This document shows, in pieces, positions 31,595 through 40,427 of a stretch of DNA of 41,835 bases. The stretch's first letter is position 1, and the number at the start of each line of letters is the position of its first letter. The stretch is from NCBI GenBank assembly GCA_020630295.1, contig JAHDBR010000014.1, positions 1 to 41,835 of the forward strand, given 5' to 3'. A program made the translations under genes and the position numbers. The DNA comes from Sphingomonadaceae bacterium (GTDB lineage Bacteria > Pseudomonadota > Alphaproteobacteria > Sphingomonadales > Sphingomonadaceae). The notes under the pieces were generated by a model. That model was not told the DNA's origin, ran no database searches, and saw nothing but the letters and a program-made list of their open reading frames with translations.

Positions 31595-34345
31595 CTATTC
31601 GCCGAACGTGCGTTGCCACCAACCGCGCCGCGGCTTGCCTGGCTTAGCATCATCCTTAGCGGCCTCTGCTTCCGCAGTTTGCGCAGTGTCGGCCGGGCCT
31701 GAAACCACTGCAATGTCGTCAGTCAATTGATCTTTGACCTTCTTGGCAGCTTTCGGTTTGGCCGGTTTGACGTCTGCAGTCTTAGACTCGGCCTTCTTAC
31801 GCGGTTTGCGCTTTGGTTTCGGCTTTTCGTCGGTATCGGCAGCTTCTGTCGCCGCGTCATCCGTATCGGCTTTCGCCGCCTTTGGTTCAGCCTTCTTGCG
31901 CGGTTTCCGCTTTGCTTTCGGCTTTTCTTCAGCAGGGGCTTCCTCTGCGGTTTCTACCGGGGCATCATCAGCCTTGGGTTCTGCCTTCTTCCGGCGGGTC
32001 CGCTTGGGCTTCGGCTTTTCAGCATCATCCGCTGGTGCTTCAGCCGGAGCACTTTCCGTATTTTCTGAAGCGGCAGGGGCCTCGTCAGAACTGTCGGAAC
32101 GATTACCAACTGAAGAGGCATCTTCGCCTTCAGTATCACCGTTTTGTCCGGCTTCACCTCTTCCGCGACCACCACGGCGGCCACGACCACCACGGCGGCG
32201 GCGCTTCTTCTTCGGCTTGCCGTCTTCGTCCAGTTCTTCCTCATTATGGCGGTCACCGCCGCTATCAGAAGTCTGGTTCTCGTCAGAGCCGTTTTCGCCA
32301 TTGTCACCATCGCCGCGTTTGTTGCGACCACGGCCACCACGGCGGCGGCGTTTCTTACGCGGGCGATCTTCATCTTCCTCGTAAGTTTCTTCTACCGGCT
32401 CATCATCATCATCGTCTTCGTCAATGATTGGTTCAAACTTTGGGGCTTCTGTCGGACGGGGGCCAGAACTGCCCACTTCCATCTTCGCGCCTTCGTCTTC
32501 ACCTTCAGGGAGCACTTCGACAGCGACGTTATAACGCTCTTCGATCTCCGCCAGATCGGCGCGCTTCGAATTGAGCAAATAAACCGCAGCTTCGGTACTG
32601 GCGGAGAGCGAAATAACAGTACCTTTACCCTTGGCGGCTTCGTCTTCGATCAGACGCAGGGCAGACAGGCCTGCAGATGATGCAGTGCGGACAAGGCCGG
32701 TGCCGTCGCAATGCGGACATTCGCGGGTCGTCGCTTCCAGCACGCCGGTGCGCAGACGCTGGCGGCTCATTTCCATCAGACCGAAGCCCGAAATACGGCC
32801 AACCTGAATACGCGCCCGATCGTTCTTGAGCGCATCCTTCATTGCGCGCTCTACCTTACGGACGTTGGAATTATATTCCATGTCGATAAAGTCGATCACA
32901 ACCAGTCCCGCCATGTCACGCAAACGCAGTTGGCGGGCGATTTCGCGCGCGGCCTCTACGTTGGTGGCAGTGGCGGTTTGCTCAATTCCGTGTTCCTTGG
33001 TGGACCGGCCCGAGTTAATGTCGATAGATACCAGCGCCTCTGTCGGGTTGATGACCAGATAGCCGCCCGATTTGAGTTGAACGACGGGATCATACATCGC
33101 CCTTAGCTGATCTTCTGCGCCATACCGCTGGAACAGCGGCACAGGGTCGGAATACGCCTTCACCCGGCGCGCATGGCTGGGCATCAACATCTTCATGAAG
33201 CTCTTGGCGGATTTATACCCGTCTTCGCCTTCAACAATGACCTCCTCGATCTCGCGATTGTAAATATCGCGGATCGCGCGTTTGATCAGATCACTGTCCG
33301 AATGGATCAGCGCCGGGGCGCTGGAGCCGAGCGTATTGTTACGGATATCTCCCCACAGACGGGCGAGATAATCAAAGTCACGCTTGATCTCGGTCTTGGT
33401 ACGCGAAAGTCCGGCTGTGCGGACAATCAGGCCCATGGTTTTGGGCAGATTGAGATCGCCGACTACTTGCTTCAGTCGCTTGCGATCCTGTGCGCTGGAA
33501 ATCTTGCGGGAGATACCGCCGCCATGGCTGCTATTCGGCATAAGCACCGTGTAGCGGCCAGCCAGGCTGAGATAGGTTGTTAAAGCGGCGCCTTTATTGC
33601 CGCGTTCTTCCTTCACAACCTGCACCAGCAAAACCTGACGGCGCTGGATTACGTCCTGAATCTTGTAACGGCGGCGAAGAGCCATCCGTTTGGCGCGAAC
33701 TTCGTCCACTTCTTTGGCGCGGCTGCGGCCTTTACCACCGCCTTGACGGCGTGCGTTCTTGCCATTCCGGCCGCGGCGACCACGTCCGCGACGTGACTGC
33801 TGCTTGCTTTCGGAATTATCGTCGGACGCTTCGTCTTCTTCGTCATCACTGTCATCATCATCGTCTTCATCACCATCTACATGGCCTTCTTCGATGGTGG
33901 CGACCTTGTCTTTTTCAGACGTATCGATTTCTTCCATGCCATCTTCGGCCAGATCTTCGGCCAACGCTTCGGAAGATTCGTCTTCGGCGTCATATTCGTC
34001 GCCGGGGACGTTGCCTTCATCTTCTTCTTCAGACCGCAGGCGCGCTTCTTCAGCTGCCGCTTCGGCTTCTTCCGCGAGCAATTGTTCGCGGTCTTCTTTT
34101 GGAATCTGATAATAGTCGGGATGGATTTCGTTAAATGCCAAAAAGCCGTGCCGGTTGCCGCCGAAATCGACGAATGCAGCCTGCAAGGACGGTTCGACCC
34201 GCGTGACCTTGGCTAGATAAATATTCCCTTTGATCTGCTTGTGTTCAGCAGATTCAAAGTCAAACTCCTCAATCCGGTTTCCCTTGAGTACCGCCACCCG
34301 GGTTTCTTCCGAGTGGCGCGCATCGATTAGCATGCGCGTTGCCAT
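31595..34345 (-). CDS. rne: Ribonuclease E
   Basis: A 916-residue endoribonuclease that starts mRNA decay and scaffolds the degradosome. It opens MATRMLIDARHSEETRVAVL. The S1 domain (from about residue 35) is interrupted by a ~140-residue insertion (about 85-222), acidic then Arg/Gly-rich, after which DVIQRRQVLLVQVVKEERGNKGAAL resumes. The metal-binding LVSIDINSGRST and VVIDFIDME and the zinc-link Cys543-P-H-Cys546 are intact. The long C-terminal part is acidic/basic low complexity with three KPKRKPRKKAE-type repeats, and the end is PRRGWWQRTFGE; a C-terminal GWW is the PNPase-binding motif of Caulobacter RNase E. ATG 34345 has a GGAGAA upstream; the open frame continues back to 34528 but without a good site. 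Confidence 0.96.
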   Translation of the reverse strand: MATRMLIDARHSEETRVAVLKGNRIEEFDFESAEHKQIKGNIYLAKVTRVEPSLQAAFVDFGGNRHGFLAFNEIHPDYYQIPKEDREQLLAEEAEAAAEEARLRSEEEDEGNVPGDEYDAEDESSEALAEDLAEDGMEEIDTSEKDKVATIEEGHVDGDEDDDDDSDDEEDEASDDNSESKQQSRRGRGRRGRNGKNARRQGGGKGRSRAKEVDEVRAKRMALRRRYKIQDVIQRRQVLLVQVVKEERGNKGAALTTYLSLAGRYTVLMPNSSHGGGISRKISSAQDRKRLKQVVGDLNLPKTMGLIVRTAGLSRTKTEIKRDFDYLARLWGDIRNNTLGSSAPALIHSDSDLIKRAIRDIYNREIEEVIVEGEDGYKSAKSFMKMLMPSHARRVKAYSDPVPLFQRYGAEDQLRAMYDPVVQLKSGGYLVINPTEALVSIDINSGRSTKEHGIEQTATATNVEAAREIARQLRLRDMAGLVVIDFIDMEYNSNVRKVERAMKDALKNDRARIQVGRISGFGLMEMSRQRLRTGVLEATTRECPHCDGTGLVRTASSAGLSALRLIEDEAAKGKGTVISLSASTEAAVYLLNSKRADLAEIEERYNVAVEVLPEGEDEGAKMEVGSSGPRPTEAPKFEPIIDEDDDDDEPVEETYEEDEDRPRKKRRRRGGRGRNKRGDGDNGENGSDENQTSDSGGDRHNEEELDEDGKPKKKRRRRGGRGRRGGRGRGEAGQNGDTEGEDASSVGNRSDSSDEAPAASENTESAPAEAPADDAEKPKPKRTRRKKAEPKADDAPVETAEEAPAEEKPKAKRKPRKKAEPKAAKADTDDAATEAADTDEKPKPKRKPRKKAESKTADVKPAKPKAAKKVKDQLTDDIAVVSGPADTAQTAEAEAAKDDAKPGKPRRGWWQRTFGE
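31781..32020 (-). repeat. Three near-identical basic repeats in the RNase E C-terminal region
   Basis: The motif EKPK-KR-RKKAE-K occurs three times, encoded at about 31973-32020, 31880-31927 and 31781-31828, roughly 95-100 bases apart and separated by acidic Ala/Thr/Asp-rich linkers. They may bind RNA or partner proteins. Low complexity makes the region prone to expansion and contraction. Confidence 0.7.
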
Positions 34346-34817
34346 TGAATTTTCTCCATGCACGCCCGGGCGGACCAAGCTGCTTAGCCTGGCCGGCTGT
34401 AGGGATGTGCAAATTTGTGTGAATACTGCGGGCGTTGTCGCGCGCAGAAATGAAATGCCGGTTCCGGCGCGTATTCGCCGTAATTCGTGTGTCGAACCGG
34501 AGTGATGTGTCTGCTGATGTGAGCCCACGCGTATGTTGCGCCGCCTGTCCAGCCCGTGTCACGGCGCAGCCTTGCGGCGGCGCGTGATGGGTCGGGGAGA
34601 GGCTTCTCATATCTGCATCAACCTGTCGTGATGCTGCGCCAATGTGCCGCAGCGTAATTTGAAATGTTTCTTAGCAAGCGGGATAAATCCATGCCGTTTG
34701 GGCAGTAATCCGACCTGATAAGGCGAACCCTTTCAATGATTGCGGGGTTAGCACCGTGGGTTTCATGTAGCAACCATATTGCGCAACTTGCCTGCAACAC
34801 CCTAACAGGGATGCGCA
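34346..34817. other. 472-base intergenic region between divergent rne and amidase genes
   Basis: No gene-like reading frame is convincing. It must contain promoters and leaders for both rne (minus) and the amidase (plus). Visible structures are a palindrome GCCGG-TT-CCGGC (34457-34468) and a 7-base inverted repeat CCGGTTC (34458-34464) / GAACCGG (34494-34500) inside the likely rne leader. RNase E mRNAs commonly have long, autoregulatory leaders, which this length would suit. I cannot identify a clear -35/-10 pair. Confidence 0.5.
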
Positions 34818-35687
34818 ATGTCACTGCGTATGCAACTTTGGTTAATATTTTTAGCGCCCGTGCTGTTAATCGCGGGCCTTTATGCGTTTGGGCTGACCAT
34901 ACCGGTCCCGCATCTGGGACGGGACTACGTCGTGAGGCTGCTGCTTCCCGGGGCGGGAAACCCCCTTGATCTGCCTGATGTATTGGGTCCGCCGGACAAT
35001 TCGCGCCCGTTGGTTGTCATTGATGCGGGGCACGGGGGAAAAGATCCGGGCGCCAGCGGTGCGGGTTTTCGCGAGAAGGAAATCGTGCTTGGCCTCGCGA
35101 TTGCCCTGCGTGACCAGCTTATCGAAGAGGGCGGCATACGCGTGGCGTTGACCCGCGATGATGACACGTTCCTTGTTTTGGAAGAACGGCCCGAAATTGC
35201 GCGAAGACTGAATGCCGACCTGTTTATCTCGATCCATGCAGATTCGTCCGGTGAAGTAAGCGGTGTGAGCGGGGCGAGCATTTATACTTTGGCCGAGGAG
35301 GCTTCGAGCGAATCCGCGGCGCGTTTTGCCGAGCGGGAGAACAACGCAGACAATGTGAACGGGGTGGTTCTTGAGGGCCGCAGCCAGGAAGTTAACGATC
35401 TGCTCGTCGAATTGTCGCAAAGGCGGGTTCAGCAAACCTCTGCTGAATTCGCGCAGCTGATTACTCGAGAGGGCGAGGGTGTGCTCAAATTTCATCCCCA
35501 GAGACGGCGCCAGGCTGAATTAGCCGTGCTACGCGCGCCAGACGTGCCCGCCGTGCTGTACGAATCCGGGTATATAACGAACCCGTCAGACGCGCAGCGA
35601 TTGGCGTCGGCGGAGGGAAGGGCAGCCTTTGCAGAGACAATGGCCCGCGCAATTCGTATCTATTTTGCGCGGCAGGCAGGCGAATAA
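34818..35687 (+). CDS. N-acetylmuramoyl-L-alanine amidase (Amidase_3, AmiA/B/C type)
   Basis: A 289-residue zinc amidase that cleaves the bond between MurNAc and the peptide stem. A hydrophobic N-terminal segment (LWLIFLAPVLLIAGLYAFGL, about residues 6-25) is a signal or membrane anchor. The domain begins LVVIDAGHGGKDPGA (about residues 68-82, zinc His); the conserved Glu is in GFREKEIVLGLA, the second zinc His in LFISIHADSS (about 139-148), and the late catalytic Glu in AVLYESGYITNPSDAQ. There is no AMIN domain, so it is a short form. It cooperates with the PBP1A encoded downstream in cell-wall turnover; that pairing is by position and family role. Confidence 0.93.
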   Translation: MSLRMQLWLIFLAPVLLIAGLYAFGLTIPVPHLGRDYVVRLLLPGAGNPLDLPDVLGPPDNSRPLVVIDAGHGGKDPGASGAGFREKEIVLGLAIALRDQLIEEGGIRVALTRDDDTFLVLEERPEIARRLNADLFISIHADSSGEVSGVSGASIYTLAEEASSESAARFAERENNADNVNGVVLEGRSQEVNDLLVELSQRRVQQTSAEFAQLITREGEGVLKFHPQRRRQAELAVLRAPDVPAVLYESGYITNPSDAQRLASAEGRAAFAETMARAIRIYFARQAGE

Positions 35688-35796
35688 GCCGGACATTGAA
35701 GTGGTCGCCGAATGGTCCGCAATGCAAAGCAATCAACAGGTGCGAGAATCGTTCTGGCGCGAGTCAGAAATGCCGTGCTAGAGGCTCAAACCGATT

Positions 35797-38316
35797 ATGG
35801 CTGAAACATCGAAATTCGAATCACTTAGCTACCGCATCCGCCGCGATGCGAGCGGCGTCGTTGGCTGGTTTAAAACCAACTGGCATGATCGGCGCTGGTT
35901 CCGTTGGGGCGCAATCGGCCTCGGTCTTTTCTTGGTGCTATGGCTGATCGCATGGGTATTGCTCGCGCGAAGTCTTCCGGACGCAAATTCACTGGTTGAT
36001 TATGAGCCGCCTTTGCCGACGGTGGTGCGCGGCATGGATGGCGAGATTGTTCATTCATATGCGCGTGAGCGTCGGGTGCAGCTACAATATGCGGATTTTC
36101 CCGAGCAACTTATTGAAGCCTATCTGGCAGCCGAAGATAAGACCTTCTTTAGCCATGGCGGTATCGATGCAGGCGGCTTGGTCGGCGCGGTTATCGATTA
36201 TGTTAGCAAGGTCGGGTCTGACGAACGCGCGGTGGGCGGATCTACCATCACGCAGCAAGTCGCGAAGAATATTCTGCTGACGAATGAGTATTCGATTACG
36301 CGTAAAATCAAGGAGATGATGCTTGCACGCCGTATTGAGGGCGTTCTTTCCAAGCAGGAAATCCTTGAATTGTATCTCAATGAGATTCCGCTGGGTCGGC
36401 GTAGTTACGGGGTGCAAGCGGCCTCGCGCGCTTATTTCGACAAGGATGTGGGCGATCTGGAACTTCACGAAATGGCCTATCTCGCCATTTTGCCAAAAGC
36501 GCCCGAAACCTATAGCCGCGCCAAAAACTTTGACCGCGCGGTAGAGCGCCGGAACTTCGTGCTTGGGCAAATGGCGGCGAACGAATTCATCACGGCGGCA
36601 GAGGCAGAAACGGCCAAGGCTTTGCCACTTGGCATCGCGACACAGCAATCTTCCACCCGGTCTGTAGATGCCGGGTATTTTCTGGAAGAGGTCCGCCGCA
36701 AATTAATCGACGAATTTGGCGAGACAGCCGAAGACAGCAAGAACAGTGTCTATGCTGGCGGATTGTGGGTACGCACGTCGCTGGATCCTGAAATGCAGGA
36801 CGCCGCCCGCAAGTCGCTACGTCGCGGCATGGTCCGGTATCATGGCAGCAAAGGCTGGCGCGGTCCGATCGCGACGATTGACCTTAGCGAAGGAAGCTGG
36901 AGCAGCCAGCTGGCCAGTTCATTCCTCGGGATCAATTACGAAGGATGGCGCATCGGTGTCGTAACAGAGCGTAGCGGCTCTTCCGCAAAAATCGGCTTTT
37001 CTGATGGCGAAGAAGCACCGCTAACCAATCTGCCCAATGCCTTGAAGGCTGGCGATGTCATTGCTGCGCTGAAATCTGGATCAAACTATCTTGTGCGGAC
37101 ATTGCCGGAAGTTTCCGGCGGTTTTGTTGCGCAAGACCCGCAGACCGGACGAATCTTCGCGATGCAGGGCGGGTTTGATAGCCGGCTTGGCTCGTTCAAC
37201 CGGGCCACCCAAGCGAACCGTCAACCCGGCTCTACGATCAAACCGTTTGTCTATGCCACCGGCCTGGATAACGGGATGACACCGGCCACCGAAGTCCCCG
37301 ATCAGACGTACTGTTATTATCAGGGTTCACGATATGGCGAAAAATGCTTCCGTAACTCCGGCGGCGGTGGCGGCGGCGTTCACACGATGCGTTGGGGGCT
37401 GGAACAGTCGCGCAACCTAATGACGATCCATGTTGCGATGGAATCGGGAATGCCCAAAGTCGTAAAAACGATCAAGGATTTGGGAATTGGCAGTTACGAA
37501 CCCTATCCGGCCTTTGCACTGGGTGCGGGCGAAACAACGGTAATGAAGATGGTCAACGCCTATTCGGCCTTGGCCAATCATGGGCGCCTGAATGAACCGA
37601 CAGTGATTGATTACGTGCAGGATCGCCGGGGCAAGGTCGTGTACCGCGCTGACAAGCGGGAATGCACAGGCTGCAACATGGCCGATTGGGACGGTCAACC
37701 GATGCCGCGCCTCGGTGCTCTCGGAAAACAGGTGATGGATGCGCGCACAGCGTTCCAAACCGTGCATATGCTGGAAGGCGTGGTGAAACGGGGTACCGGC
37801 ACAGTCCTGCGTAGCCTCGATCTGCCAATGTTCGGTAAGACCGGCACTACGACTGGACCGAAAGATGTTTGGTTTGTCGGCGGTACGCCGGAAGTAATCG
37901 CGGGCGCTTATATCGGCTATGATAAGCCGCGCAATATGGGCGGCTACGCGCAGGGCGGAACTATTGCGGCGCCTATCATCAAGCAGTTCTTCCAAGAAAC
38001 CAAAGAACGCCAGCGGGGTGATCCGTTTGTGGCGCCGTCCGGTGTGCGGATGGTACGGGTGGACCGGCTTTCTGGAAAACGCGTATTTGATGCGTGGCCT
38101 GGCAGCGATCCGAAGGCCAGCGTGATATGGGAGGCTTTCAAGCCTGACACCGAACCGCCCCGGATTACGCGCCGCGACGAGATTGAGAGCAAGCGCAAGG
38201 AAATTCTCGCTCTGATCCGTAGAGGCTCAACTGCGGCTGCCCGCACACGTGTGCGGCAAGAGGTTCGCGAGGAACCGCCCGAAGACTTTGTCGAAGAGCA
38301 GGGCGGCATCTATTAA
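35797..38316 (+). CDS. mrcA: Penicillin-binding protein 1A (bifunctional transglycosylase/transpeptidase)
   Basis: An 839-residue class A PBP. One N-terminal membrane segment lies at about residues 42-62. The GT51 domain has the catalytic Glu113 in AAEDKTFFSHGG and the GGSTITQQVAKNILL motif. The linker contains an OB-like region (about residues 340-430). The transpeptidase domain has Ser479-x-x-Lys in PGSTIKPF, Ser538-x-Asn in SRN and Lys681-Thr-Gly in FGKTGTTTG. The tail is basic and charged. It polymerises glycan strands and crosslinks peptides in the periplasm. It lies 109 bases downstream of the amidase, in the same direction. Confidence 0.96.
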   Translation: MAETSKFESLSYRIRRDASGVVGWFKTNWHDRRWFRWGAIGLGLFLVLWLIAWVLLARSLPDANSLVDYEPPLPTVVRGMDGEIVHSYARERRVQLQYADFPEQLIEAYLAAEDKTFFSHGGIDAGGLVGAVIDYVSKVGSDERAVGGSTITQQVAKNILLTNEYSITRKIKEMMLARRIEGVLSKQEILELYLNEIPLGRRSYGVQAASRAYFDKDVGDLELHEMAYLAILPKAPETYSRAKNFDRAVERRNFVLGQMAANEFITAAEAETAKALPLGIATQQSSTRSVDAGYFLEEVRRKLIDEFGETAEDSKNSVYAGGLWVRTSLDPEMQDAARKSLRRGMVRYHGSKGWRGPIATIDLSEGSWSSQLASSFLGINYEGWRIGVVTERSGSSAKIGFSDGEEAPLTNLPNALKAGDVIAALKSGSNYLVRTLPEVSGGFVAQDPQTGRIFAMQGGFDSRLGSFNRATQANRQPGSTIKPFVYATGLDNGMTPATEVPDQTYCYYQGSRYGEKCFRNSGGGGGGVHTMRWGLEQSRNLMTIHVAMESGMPKVVKTIKDLGIGSYEPYPAFALGAGETTVMKMVNAYSALANHGRLNEPTVIDYVQDRRGKVVYRADKRECTGCNMADWDGQPMPRLGALGKQVMDARTAFQTVHMLEGVVKRGTGTVLRSLDLPMFGKTGTTTGPKDVWFVGGTPEVIAGAYIGYDKPRNMGGYAQGGTIAAPIIKQFFQETKERQRGDPFVAPSGVRMVRVDRLSGKRVFDAWPGSDPKASVIWEAFKPDTEPPRITRRDEIESKRKEILALIRRGSTAAARTRVRQEVREEPPEDFVEEQGGIY

Positions 38317-38351
38317 CCGGTAGATGTTTGGCCGCGACCATGCGGCTGAAC

Positions 38352-38377
38352 TTTACAATCCGCGCCTGTGCTATAAG
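38352..38377 (+). promoter_or_regulatory. Possible extended -10 promoter of prfB
   Basis: TGCTATAAG (38369-38377) matches an extended -10 box, 59 bases before the prfB start at 38436. TTTACA at 38352-38357 is the nearest -35-like hexamer but is only 14 bases away; a better-spaced -35 is not obvious. Confidence 0.4.
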
Positions 38378-38435
38378 CGGGCGTGCAAGCTTGTCGGCGC
38401 GCGATGCGGGCTGCGAATGTGCGGAAGGAAATCCT

Positions 38436-39563
38436 ATGCGTGCCGAAGGGCAGGCCAATATCGACCGGATCGAAGCTGCGTTGCAGTTGGTGCGCCAATC
38501 GCTCGATTGGGACCGCGCACTGCGCCGTCTGGATGAATTGAATGCGCGGGTCGAGGATCCGACCTTGTGGGATGATCCGAAACAGGCGCAAACAATCATG
38601 CGCGAGCAGAAGCAGCTCGAAGGCGCGGTAAATACCGTCAACGAAATTTCCGGCGAGATGTCCGATGCTGTCGAATTCATCGAGATGGGTGAAGCCGAAG
38701 GCGATGATGACATCGTGCAAGACGGTTTGAACAGTTTGGAGAAGCTGGCTGACCGTGCAGATGCGGACAAGGTTCAGGCACTGCTGGCCGGTGAAGCGGA
38801 CGGTAACGACACCTATATCGAAATTCACGCAGGCGCGGGCGGCACGGAAAGCCAAGACTGGGCAGAGATGTTGCAGCGGATGTATTACCGCTGGGCGGAA
38901 AAGCGCGGCTACAAGGTCGAAATGGTGGATTATCACGCCGGTGATCAGGCGGGAATCAAATCTGCCACCATGCTGGTCAAGGGCGAGAACGCCTATGGCT
39001 ATGCCAAAACCGAAAGCGGCGTTCACCGGCTTGTGCGCATCAGCCCGTATGACAGCGCGGCTAAACGTCACACCAGTTTCAGTTCCGTTTGGGTCTATCC
39101 GGTGATCGATGATGATTTCGAAGTCGACATCAATGAAAGTGATTTGAAGATCGACACGTACCGCGCGTCAGGTGCGGGCGGTCAGCACGTTAATACGACT
39201 GACTCTGCTGTGCGGATCACCCACCAGCCCACGGGCATCGTGGTGGCTAGCCAGAACGACCGAAGCCAGCATAAAAACCGCGCGACCGCGATGAATATGC
39301 TGAAAGCGCGCTTGTTCGAACGCGAAATGGCCGAACGTGAAGCGGCAGCGGGTAGCGAGTACGAGTCCAAAACAGAAATCGGTTGGGGGCATCAAATCCG
39401 CAGCTACGTTTTGCAGCCGTATCAGATGGTGAAGGACCTTCGCACAGGGGTAACGTCCACCGCGCCGGACAATGTTCTGGACGGAGCGTTAGACCCGTTC
39501 ATTTCGGCTGCACTTGCACTGCGCGTAACGGGTGAAACCGTTGAGGTGGAAGACGTCGAATAA
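38436..39563 (+). CDS. prfB: Peptide chain release factor 2
   Basis: A 375-residue RF2 that reads UGA and UAA stop codons and triggers peptide release. The PCRF domain starts the protein (ANIDRIEAALQLV). The stop-recognition tripeptide is S203-P204-Y205 in ISPYDSAAKRHTSF, where E. coli has SPF, and the catalytic GGQ is G248-G249-Q250 in GAGGQHVNTTDSAVR. ATG 38436 has AAGGAA upstream and gives the full-length N-terminus, so no programmed frameshift is needed, unlike E. coli prfB. The open frame runs back to 38328, but that extension is not conserved-looking. Confidence 0.96.
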   Translation: MRAEGQANIDRIEAALQLVRQSLDWDRALRRLDELNARVEDPTLWDDPKQAQTIMREQKQLEGAVNTVNEISGEMSDAVEFIEMGEAEGDDDIVQDGLNSLEKLADRADADKVQALLAGEADGNDTYIEIHAGAGGTESQDWAEMLQRMYYRWAEKRGYKVEMVDYHAGDQAGIKSATMLVKGENAYGYAKTESGVHRLVRISPYDSAAKRHTSFSSVWVYPVIDDDFEVDINESDLKIDTYRASGAGGQHVNTTDSAVRITHQPTGIVVASQNDRSQHKNRATAMNMLKARLFEREMAEREAAAGSEYESKTEIGWGHQIRSYVLQPYQMVKDLRTGVTSTAPDNVLDGALDPFISAALALRVTGETVEVEDVE

Positions 39564-39645
39564 TACGGCAACGATCGCTGATGCGTGTCATTCCCCGATG
39601 TTACGTGATGTTGCACGTCCCGCGCGCGCTGGGTATGGCGGAACT

Positions 39646-40401
39646 ATGAAGCGCATTTCCTTCTTCGTGCCCGCATTATGCGCATTGACCATTATTTCAG
39701 GCTGTAAAGAGGTTGATACGGACCGCCCGGAAACGGCGCTGGAGTTTCCGTTACCTGACCGGCCTGTTTCCGATCTCGGCGCGAATTCGTTCTCCACCGA
39801 AACGGCCCGGGACGGGCGCGGAGAGGCAGAGCGGGTGATGGCACTTGCCGAGATTACGCCGGGCATGACGGTTGCCGATATTGGCGCGGGGGACGGATAT
39901 TATACGGTTCGTCTGGCCGAGCGCGTTGGCGCCGATGGCCGCGTATTGGCGCAGGACATTGATAAGGACGCGCTTGAACGGCTTGGCAACCGGGTTGCTA
40001 AAGAACGGCTCGATAATGTGTCGATAAAACTCGGCGCGGGTGATGATCCGCGGCTGCCCGAAGACAGCTTCGACCGTATCTTTCTGGTCCATATGTATCA
40101 CGAGGTTCAGGAGCCTTACGCGTTTCTTTACCGGCTTTGGCCTTCGCTCAAAGAAGGCGGCCAGGTGATTGTCGTGGATGTGGACCGGCCAACCGACCAG
40201 CACGGTATCGATCCGCTGCTGCTGTCATGCGAATTTAAACGCGTGGGATTTGAATTGATGGCGTTTAAAGATGCCCCGGAGCTTGCGGGGTACTATGCAC
40301 AGTTCAAGGTTGCCGCTACGAGACCGGAACCAAATAAAATTAAACCATGCCGCGGGCCCGGGTCCGCATCGGCAGGCGGGGCAAGCAAAGCGGCGAATTA
40401 G
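39646..40401 (+). CDS. Lipoprotein-type class I SAM-dependent methyltransferase
   Basis: A 251-residue protein. The N-terminus (MKRISFFVPALCALTIISGC) is a lipoprotein signal peptide with lipobox SGC at Cys20 and Lys at +2, which favours outer-membrane retention. A methyltransferase domain follows: motif I VADIGAGDGYYTVRLAERVG (about residues 75-94), acidic residue in VLAQDIDKD, then FDRIFLVHMYHEV and LKEGGQVIVVDVDRP. Such folds with secretion signals do occur, but S-adenosylmethionine is cytoplasmic, so either the site is unusual or the domain has another use. The ATG at 39646 is preferred; the frame runs back into prfB. Confidence 0.83.
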   Translation: MKRISFFVPALCALTIISGCKEVDTDRPETALEFPLPDRPVSDLGANSFSTETARDGRGEAERVMALAEITPGMTVADIGAGDGYYTVRLAERVGADGRVLAQDIDKDALERLGNRVAKERLDNVSIKLGAGDDPRLPEDSFDRIFLVHMYHEVQEPYAFLYRLWPSLKEGGQVIVVDVDRPTDQHGIDPLLLSCEFKRVGFELMAFKDAPELAGYYAQFKVAATRPEPNKIKPCRGPGSASAGGASKAAN

Positions 40402-40427
40402 ACCGCATTTCAAGGAATTGATCTATA

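Noticed and set aside
31734-32384. Serine-rich plus-strand frames opposite the RNase E tail
   Set aside because: They come from the low-complexity acidic and basic codons of rne read backwards.
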